A DNA stretch of 64,000 nt from Durio zibethinus (Eukaryota > Streptophyta > Magnoliopsida > Malvales > Malvaceae), in contig NW_019167826.1 in NCBI RefSeq assembly GCF_002303985.1, positions 10,029,406 to 10,093,405 on the forward strand, in the 5' to 3' direction. Below, piece by piece: positions 56,281 through 64,000 of this stretch. The notes below the pieces were generated by a model that was not told the origin of the DNA, made no database searches, and saw only the letters and a program-made list of their open reading frames with translations. A program made the translations under genes and the position numbers. Within the stretch, counting starts at the first letter, position 1; each line of letters opens with the position of its first letter.

Positions 56281-56744
56281 TTCTCAACACTCATTCTAGT
56301 AATGCCCTCATTGCTAGAGGAATGCCTATCCTTCACCACATGTGCATGCTAGATCAATGTCCATCCCTCATCTCGATGGTCTTTGGCACGCTTATGTGAT
56401 TATCCCTTTCCCTAGCCATGACATTAATGTGTCTACTGCTAAACTGACTTCTTTCTTAGAGTTACCTGTTGCACACTTTGATGAGAGAGGTTTAGGTGAT
56501 CTTTTTAGTTTGACTGATGGTTCTCCATGGCCACACTCTGCTACTCTAATTGGCTTGATTGGTGGCTCTCCATGGCCACACTCTTATCATTCTCATTAGG
56601 AATCTGAGAGGTCTACTCCTCTTGACTCAATCAAATAGCACTTAGCCCTAGCATTCTCATAAAGTCTTCAAGGTGCTGATGCTTACCATTATTCTCACCA
56701 TTGGACTTCTCATAATTCTTTACAATGGCTACAAGCTTCTTCCA

Positions 56745-57825
56745 TTATGGGCAATCCTTGAGCCTATGTGATCCTGAACATAAAAAGTAATTAAAGGTAA
56801 TAATCTTCTTACCTTTGTCCTTGTCAGGCTCTTTAGCCTTTGCCATGCAATGCCGGGGATTTTTCTCAGCCTTATCCTCTGATAAAGAGTGGTTATCCTT
56901 GTCTCCCTCACTCAAGCCATTGTCCCTAGGCTTGGGAGACTTGGTGTATTCGTACTTTACCAATGATTTGACAACTAGAATTACCTACCTCAAGTCTTGG
57001 ACCCTATGCGACTTTAACTCAATTTTTGCCCATAGCTTTAACCCATCGAGGAAGTAGAACAAGGCTTCTTGCTTGCCCATGTTGGGAACCATAAGTGATA
57101 TTTTTGAGATCTCTCAATAATAGTTTTGCACTTTTCCCCTCTGAATGAGCCAGCAAAGCTTCACCCTAACTTCTTCTTTCACATACTCTAGCTTAAACTG
57201 TCTTGTTACTTCTTTCACAAATTGATCCCATGTAGTGATTGCAATCTCCCCTCACTGCATACTATCACACTTTTGATGCCACCACAACAGGGCCACATTA
57301 GTTAAGTTCATAGCATCGATGCTTACCTTAACTTCATCTACTGTACCGACCACTTAGAAGTACTATTCCATGCCCCATATAAAGTTGTCAACTTCTATAG
57401 CCGAGTGACTTTCCATGAATGGCTTTGGCTTAGGCACCTCAACCTTAGGTCTCAAACCCTTTGTTTACAGCTATGGTAGCTTAAAACATAGCAAACTCCC
57501 TCTTGAGTTACTCTAGCTTTTCCAGCAAAGCTACCCACTTGAGCCTCTGGAGCTTTATTATGCTACATCAGCACTTCCATCTCTTGGTTCAAGGCACCAT
57601 GCATCTTTTTTTTTTTAGCTCTTTTTATGCTGAGTCTAGCTCTTGGATGCGATCCTTCGTGTCCTTAAACTGATCCCTCAAATCTCTCATGGCTAACTCA
57701 TATTTTGCCAACTGAGAGCCCATTGATGACAACAGATCCTTCAAACTAGCCCTTCTCCCCTTACCTATGGGTGGGCAGCCCTTTTGCACTTCACTTATGC
57801 ACTCCACTTGAGGTTTACTAGCCAT
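56745..57825 (-). pseudogene. Gag of the reverse F1 element, best preserved copy
   Basis: From the ATG at 57823-57825 the first 66 codons are open, starting MASKPQVECISEVQKGC and continuing through a basic segment into a helical region. Further on, the Gag core is recognisable at about 57400-57050 (TTWDQFVKEVTRQFKLEY, QEALFYFLDGLKLWAKIEL), interrupted by a few stops and a T-run indel near 57611. The C-terminal part is open for 72 codons (56963-56745), charged, and ends in a zinc knuckle, YFLCSGSHRLKDCP, where the first cysteine is Tyr. Structural protein of the TR-GAG-like element; no pol follows. Confidence 0.78.
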
Positions 57826-58078
57826 GCTTTTGCATGTACACCATAATCACAAAGCTTAGACAAAGGATTTCCCACAATTTCCTTAGGAGCACTCAAACGT
57901 CTTTATGCCTTACTCTCAGCATTGACAACTAGCAATTGCTTGTACGACACTTCCCACTACAAGTCAATAGCATAACTGACACACCAATACATAAGCTACA
58001 CACACTCAAAATGATACTAACACTAGTTGTAATGAAGGTTTTGATCCCACTGTGGTTAGAGCCTACTTTGATGCCAAC

Positions 58079-59111
58079 TATCATAGCTCGAGAGTTTAAG
58101 CCTAGCTACTATGTGACCTTAGGTGGGAAACTACTATTCATATACTTAAGTCATCCTTTAAATTGACTCTGTGCTGTGCACTAACCGACTGTACCATGCA
58201 CTTGTGCTGGAACTTGACTAACCTCCTAAAAGTTTAAGAGAAAGCTAAGAAGAAAATGGTTAAGGCAAGAGTAGTTTATTTACTTGATGGGGTATGTGCT
58301 CTTGCTCTTGCTCTTGGAACACAGTCCTCATATGTTCTTTACAAAGGCTTTCAAGGCCTAAGTCGCTAATGCTTTACACTCTTGCTTCTCTTGTTGTCAC
58401 TTTTTATGGCTTATTGCTTATTTATAAATGAAGGGAAGGCTTTCCTATTTATACTTAAGCCCCCTTGGTACTTATGGTTATAATAAATGTAAGTGTATGG
58501 CCATTAAGGGCCTTTTAGATAGTTCTAAGGTGCCTAGGCTCTAACAAGGTCGACTAGGTACTTTTAAGAGATCTACTAGTTTTAGGCTCTTTACTAAGCC
58601 CCTGAGTCTAGAAAAGTTTGGGCATTTCGTTAAGCATTTGTACCTAGTAGGTTCTAGAGCCTTCTCTATCTATGCACTACTCTACATACAGCGAGGGTCT
58701 TCTAGAGGCTTCTTTATCTAGGAACTATAGTGCCTATTACTGTGCCTACACTTGGCCCTTTCGGAACCTTTGATGCCCATGCACCTGGCTTGTCTTTGAC
58801 TTGTCTAGTAGCTTCCATGCCTATATAGCCCACCTGTCTCCAAGTGGTTCTAGGCCTTTTTGTGCCTGATTGCCCACACCATATCTTGGGGTGTTCTAAA
58901 ACCTTCTAATGAGCAGTCCTCATCTTTGGCATTGTGTAACTCACCATAAGTGTACTCTTGTACTTTACCTTGACCTTGGACTGCACATTTTGGTAAAGTA
59001 TGTGACTTTAGTGTTTTGATTTTGTTCCTTCTTGGTGCTTTTCCTGTACCATCTTAAACAAGTCCTATCATGTGACCCACTTGGTCTAGGACTCTTGTGT
59101 GATTCGTGACA
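58079..59111 (-). repeat. 5' LTR of the reverse F1 element
   Basis: 1033 bp. Right end TGACA at 59107-59111; left end TATCA at 58079-58083, the reverse complement of the TGATA that ends the LTR at 1815-1819. A decayed primer-binding site (tactttgatgccaac) lies at about 58064-58078. Confidence 0.8.
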
Positions 59112-59160
59112 CATGCAGGTGCTGAGGCACATCAAGGTAGCACATGCTACATTCCATAAT
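59112..59160 (-). rRNA. Out-of-order 25S fragment (~49 bp)
   Basis: gcaggtgctgaggcacatc ... gctacattccataatgg is the part of 25S that lies about 500 bp from the 5' end (the same block appears in its proper place at about 60614-60656). Here it precedes, in plus coordinates, 25S sequence that belongs about 1.8 kb further towards the 3' end. Confidence 0.7.
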
Positions 59161-59164
59161 GGCA

Positions 59165-59200
<36 letters not shown>

Positions 59201-61199
59201 TTGCTAATTACCTACGCTTGGTTGAATTTCTTTATTTTGACATTTACAGCACTGGGCAAAAATCACATTGCGTAAGCACCCGCAGGGACCATCACAATGC
59301 TTTATTTTAATTAAATAGTTGGATTCCCCTTGTTCATACCAATTATAAGTTAACTATTTGTCACCCAAGGAAGGCCTTTGAGGGAGTCATTCCTAGTCCA
59401 TCCCCTAGCTGACAAGTGTTGACCTGATCTTGCCATGAAGTAGCTCAAGCAATGCATCAATAGTCGATGGGTTCCTGACTAGGACCTCTATGCCCAGCCC
59501 TTAGAGCTAATCCTTTTCTTGAGGTTATGGATCCAATTTGCTGACTTCTATTGCCTATATTATTCCATCAACCAGAGGCTATTCATCTTAGAGACTTGAT
59601 ACAATTATGAGATGACCAAGCATAGAGGGCACATGAACCTAATATGGTTATAAGGCTGGATGTGCTATTAGACTTGCTTCCCTCAGATCAACTAATGCAA
59701 GTGCAAGTGCCATTCACATCAAACCTTTTTGCTCTTTTACCTTTAATGTTCTCATTTGAATATTTGTTACTACCACCAACATCTGCATCGATGGCCACTC
59801 TACTTGGGCTTGTGCCCTAGGGTTTGCAGTGGCCATATCACCCTCTACTCATCGGGCCTAGCCCTTTTCCCAATAGCAGAGATAGGCCATGCACTTAAGT
59901 GCCAACCATTCTTAAGGCTACTTATTCGGTAGGTGAGTTGTTACACACTTCTTAGTGAAATTTGACTTCCATGACCAATGTCATATTGTATTAATCAATG
60001 AACACCCTTTGTGGATTCTAGGATAGCATGCAATTAGGCACCATAACTTGGCTTCTAGTTTATCCCACATAGCCAATTCTACTTACCAAAAATGGCCCAC
60101 TTAGAGCTCTCGATTCTGTGAAGCAGCTTAATGAACATAGCCATGCTATCCTACCTATTTAAAGTTTGAGAATAGATTAAGGGCATTGCACCCTCGATGC
60201 CTTTAATCATTAACTTTACTCAATAGAACTCACTAAGGGCTTCAACTATCCTGAGGGAAACTTTAGAAAGTATTAGCTACTAGATAGTTTGATTAGTCTT
60301 TCACCCCTATACCCAAGTTAGATGAATGATTTGCATCTCAATATCATTGCGGGCCTCCACCAGAGTTTCCTCTGGCTTCACCTTGCTCAAGTATAGTTCA
60401 CCATCTTTTAGGTCTTGACAAGTATGCTCACAGTCGAACCCTTATCAAAAGATCAAGGTTACTCAATGGTGTACCCATGAGAGGTCCTGCCAATCAACCT
60501 CCTTGCACCTTATGGGTTTTCTAGCCCATTGACTCACACATATGTTATAATCCTTGATTCGTGTTTCAAGATAGGTCATATAGGGAGCCCAAAGACTGAG
60601 ACAGGGTGCACACAGGTGCTGAGGCATGCTGAGATGGTGCATTTTGCATTCCACAATTGGGACCCATGTGACTCATATTGCTTCACACCCTAAGCCTAGG
60701 CTTGGGCTATCATTGTGACTCATGTAGGTCTAGGGCTTGAGTCGATTGGTGGATCAGCTCTCACCATTCCACATTTGATTAATGTGCATCACCAGTCCCT
60801 ATGCACTTTCCTTCAAAAAATTTCAAGCGTTCTTTGACCTCTTTTCAAAGTCCTTTTAATCTTTCCTAAACCACTCATTTCAGCCTTAGACAAAATGTAC
60901 CGCTCGATTGGGGCTATATTCCTAAACCACCTAACTCACAGACCATGCCTTGTGGTGCGATAAGGTCAAGGCATAATAAGGGTCTCACCTTTTTTGATGC
61001 CCTTTTCTAGGGGACCTAGGCTGGTCTGCCAATGAAGATGCTTTTTGATACTACAATTCAGACACCATGGGCACTTGATTCTCAAGCTAAGCTCTTTCTA
61101 GTTCATTTGCCATTACTAGGGGAATCTGGGTAAGTTTCTTTTCTTCTACTTATTGATATGCTTAAACTCAGTAGGTAATCCTACCTAACCTAAGGTTGC
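59161..61199 (-). rRNA. 25S rRNA pseudogene, 3' part missing and internally deleted (unit 5)
   Basis: Starts at aaggcatttggctacctta, about 2.28 kb from the 25S 5' end, and runs to tattgatatgcttaaactca (about 61151) and the gene's 5' end. The ~1.1 kb at the 3' end is absent, and about 250 bp are deleted near 59640, where gtatgattggct-like sequence is joined to the cttccctcagatcaacta region (compare 23130-23410 in unit 2). Otherwise collinear with unit 2. Confidence 0.9.
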
Positions 61200-61434
61200 A
61201 ATGCAAGCATCGACTGGGTGATGTAAGGCATCTGATGGGGTTTGGATGGATAACGAGCATGCATCAGTGGAGACGAGGCACACTAGGAGCTTTACAATTG
61301 ATGGTTATGGTGCTATCATTGTTGGGGACTCACTTTTGGGCCAACCACAATTGATGAGATAATGGGAGGCCATCTTTTAATCCCTTCACCCAAAGCCTGA
61401 TTGGTAAGAGGTTGAAAGGGGCAATGATGCATGA
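61200..61434 (-). other. ITS2 (unit 5)
   Basis: About 235 bp, aligned with the other copies (ggactcacttttgggccaac). Confidence 0.75.
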
Positions 61435-61593
61435 CACTTAGGCAGGCATGCCCTAAGCCTAATGGCTTGGAGTGCAACTTATGTTAAAAGATTTGGTAGT
61501 TCATGAGATTCTACAATTTACATCAATTATCTCATTTTGCTACATTCTTCATCAATGCGAGAGCTAAGATATCTATTGTTGAGAATCATTTTG
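61435..61593 (-). rRNA. 5.8S rRNA pseudogene (unit 5)
   Basis: About 159 bp: ggcaggcatgccctaagcc, tacattcttcatcaatgcg, gagctaagatatctattg, gagaatcatttt. Full length but with transitions in conserved helices. Confidence 0.9.
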
Positions 61594-61874
61594 CTTTTTC
61601 ATGACAAAAGAAGTCACGGTGCCACCCTTGCAATCACTGTGAATAGGATGGTGATGTCACACATGATTTTTTTCATTCCAGTTCTTTGGAACGATTCACA
61701 CTAGGGGTTCATTTTTAGCCATGGGTGTGATACAATTGTTTTGCCCACCCAAGAGGCAAAATAAATCGAACGTTGTACACGTCCAGGGCCAAAAGTGGTT
61801 TAGGGCATGAAAGCACCCTCACCCCTCAGTGTTTCGTTAACACATTCATGGGTCATTCATTAAATGTGCTTTGA
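61594..61874 (-). other. ITS1 (unit 5)
   Basis: About 281 bp; gttctttggaacgattcaca is the position of the angiosperm ITS1 core motif, more decayed than in unit 1. Confidence 0.7.
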
Positions 61875-63672
61875 CATAATCCTTCTATAGCTTCACCGAC
61901 AAAAATCTTGTTATCACTTCTCTTTCCTTTAAATGATAAGGTTTAGTGGACTTTTAGTGACATCGAGGTAGCAAACTATCCACATCATCGTAATTCGAAC
62001 ACTTCATTGGACCATTCAATTAGTAGGAGCAATAGGTGGTATGTACAAAGGGCAAGGACATAGGCAATGTGAGTTATGACTTGCGCTTACTAGGAATTCC
62101 TTGTTGAAGACCAACAATTGCAATGATCTATCCCCATCATAATGAAATTTCAAAGATTACCTGGGCCTATCAGCCATGACTATAGACTTGTTCAATACAT
62201 CAGTGTAGCGTGCTAAGGCCCAAAACATCTAAGGGCATCAAAGACCTATTATTGCCTTCAACTTCCTTAGCCTAAGCTTCCATAGTCCCTTTAATAAGCT
62301 AGCCATGAATGATCACCTCCACATAGCTAGTTAGTAGGTTGAGGTCACATTTGTTAATGGAGTTAACTAGACAAATTGCTCTACCAACTAAGAATGTCCG
62401 TGCACCACCACCTATAGAATCAAGAAAAAGCTCTTAGTTTGTCAATCCTTACTATGTTTGGACCTGGTACGTTCCCTTGTGTTGAGTCAAATTAAGCTGC
62501 AAGCTCTATTCTTAGTGGTGCCCTTTTGTCAATTCTTTTAAGTTTCAGCCTTATGATCATACTCCCCCTAAAACCCAAAGACTTTGATTTCTAATAAGTT
62601 GTCAGTGGAGTCCTAAACGTAACATCCATTGATCCCTAGTCGGCATCATTTATGGCTGAGACTAGGATGATATCTGATCTTTTTGTAGCCTTTAATTTTT
62701 ATTTTTGATTAATGAAAACATCCTTAGCAAATGCTATCACAATTGTTAATCTTTCATAAAGCTAAAAATTTCTCCTCTAACTATGAAATACGAATCCCTC
62801 GACTATCCTTGTTAATCATTACTTTGATCCTAAAGGCCAACACAATAGGACCAAAATCCTATGATGTTATCCCATGCTAACGTATACATGCATAGGCCTA
62901 CTTTGAGCACTTTAATTTCTTCAAAGTAACAGCACTGAAAGAACGACTCAACTAGTTAAAGCTAGGAATACAGTGCCAGTGGTAGGGATGAGTAGGCCGG
63001 TGTTCATCGTGAAGTGGATCAAATGACCTAACCCTAGTTCTAACTATGAGCTTTTTAACTATAACCACATAAATATACACTATAGGAATTGGAATTATAC
63101 TGCTGGCACCAAACTTGCCCTCCAATGGATCCTCGTTAAGGGATTTAGATTATACTCATTCCAATTACTAGACTTATAGAACCTAATATTGTCTTTTACT
63201 GTTACTACCTCCTCATGTTAGGATTAGGTAATTTGCACACCTACTACCTACCTTAGATGTGGTAGTCATTTTTCAATCTCCCTCTCTAGAATTAAACCTT
63301 AATTCTTTGTCACCCATCACCCTCATAGCATGCCACTATCCTACCATCAAAAGTTGATAAGGCAAAAATTTGAAAGATGCATTATCAACATAAAGTTCAT
63401 ATGATCCATCAAGCTGTCATGAATCATCAAAGAAACAAGCAAAGCCCATGTCATCTTTTTATCTAACAAATGCATTACTTCTAGCAGTCAAGGTTTGTTG
63501 CACATATTAGCTCTAGAATTACTATGGTTATCTAAGTAGCGGATACCATAAAAAAAACTATAACTGATTTAATGAGCCATTCATAGTTTCATAGTCTGAA
63601 TTACTTCATACTTATACATGCATGGCTTAATCTTTGAAATAAGCATATGACTACTAGCAGGATCAACCAGGT
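61875..63672 (-). rRNA. 18S rRNA pseudogene, essentially full length (unit 5)
   Basis: About 1.80 kb, the normal plant 18S length, from the 3' end (ataatccttctatagcttcacc) to the 5' end (aggatcaaccaggta). It keeps all the segments deleted from units 1, 3 and 4, for example gcctactttgagcacttt (about 62898). Point decay is nevertheless heavy: the near-universal 3' end gtaggtgaacctgcgg equivalent is changed at several bases and CpGs are rare. Best 18S reference for mapping the other breaks. Confidence 0.94.
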
Positions 63673-64000
63673 ATCATTCCTTCGAGACATTGACATCGCA
63701 TGGGCCATAACACACCGAATGAGTGGTAGAGAGAGCTGACATAGAGTACAAGCATTGTGTGTGTCAAGCATGTAAAATTCATAGCATTAAATGAACAAAG
63801 GCCAAAGCCTATGCCTACAAAGTGTTTCATATCCAAAAGCATGATCAAACACTAGTGCACCAATGTGGCTACAAAGGTTTGGGTGGAACACTTGGGACAC
63901 AGGGCATAATTGAGGTTTGACCTATAAGGCCTAAGGGCACAAGACGAATGAAGGATGGCAAGACATTCAGTTTCCATCATTATGCAGCACAAGATCCCAA
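63673..64000 (-). other. 5' external transcribed spacer (unit 5), cut by the window end
   Basis: Homologous to 13460-13790 upstream of the unit 1 18S (gagtacaagcattgtg, gatggcaagacatt). No convincing Pol I start motif within the part shown. Confidence 0.65.

Larger units (their letters stand above)
55850..59111 (-). mobile_element. F1 gag-only LTR retrotransposon, reverse orientation, 3' LTR truncated
   Basis: Read on the minus strand: 5' LTR 58079-59111, internal region 56281-58078 with the best-preserved Gag of the family, 3' LTR from 56280 leftwards, truncated after about 430 bp at the 18S junction (about 55850). Right flank catgcaggtgctgaggcac is 25S sequence, so this copy appears inserted in a 25S gene fragment. 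The left flank is 18S, so the two flanks do not belong together and a deletion or rearrangement followed the insertion. Confidence 0.82.

Noticed and set aside
1..64000. tRNA or other small RNA genes
   Set aside because: No segment showed a convincing set of A and B boxes with a cloverleaf or another RNA signature by eye; a tRNAscan/Infernal run would be decisive.

Overview
This window looks like a non-genic, heavily decayed block of a plant nuclear genome, most likely an angiosperm. I see no intact protein-coding gene. The backbone is a 45S ribosomal DNA array on the minus strand. Five rDNA-derived units can be followed from left to right, each reading 25S, ITS2, 5.8S, ITS1, 18S and 5'ETS in reverse complement: unit 1 (9538-13904), unit 2 (21476-25385), unit 3 (37236-42918), unit 4 (51487-55137) and unit 5 (59112-64000). 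Every copy is full of transitions and indels and has lost almost all its CpGs, so these are rDNA pseudogenes and not a working nucleolus organiser. The angiosperm call rests on short ITS1 (about 260-290 bp) and ITS2 (about 235 bp), a recognisable remnant of the flowering-plant ITS1 motif in unit 1, and plant-type LTR elements primed by initiator-Met tRNA.

Between the rRNA blocks lie long intergenic spacers (IGS) with a repeated plan. After the 5'ETS come a 5' IGS segment, a second IGS segment, an array of degenerate ~45-bp subrepeats, a single-copy-like segment, an AT-rich stretch, a family of ~460-500 bp repeats intermixed with TGTCA...TGACA LTR-like sequences, more short repeats, and then the 3' end of the next 25S. 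Spacer copies at 6463-9537 and 29114-32200 are collinear, including a reverse-oriented solo LTR at the same place, so the array grew by segmental amplification after transposons had landed.

The spacers and genes have been invaded by LTR retrotransposons of at least three families. F1 (LTR ~1.0-1.1 kb, gag only) is present as a near-complete element at 746-4426, a solo LTR at 32622-33613, and a truncated minus-strand copy at 55850-59111. F2 (LTR ~0.9 kb, gag only with the central Gag region missing) is present at 14207-17405 (+), 25386-29113 (-) and as a fragment at 6215-6462 (-). F3 comprises a decayed Ty3/gypsy chromovirus with gag, protease, RT, RNase H, integrase and a chromodomain at 42919-48344, plus related ~480-800 bp LTR-like copies scattered through the IGS. 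The gag-only elements match the description of TR-GAG non-autonomous elements.

The rearrangements are the most informative part: a head-to-head 18S inversion (53721-55854), an out-of-order 25S fragment (59112-59160), two 25S copies broken within about 20 bp of the same internal position (9538 and 51487), a unit with no 18S (unit 2), and an IGS-to-IGS fusion with no rRNA genes between (4884). In-frame stops in the Gag remnants lie mostly where CAG-to-TAG or TGG-to-TAG changes would put them, which fits long-term CG and CHG methylation followed by deamination. Boundaries were read by eye and are usually good to about 5-15 bp.
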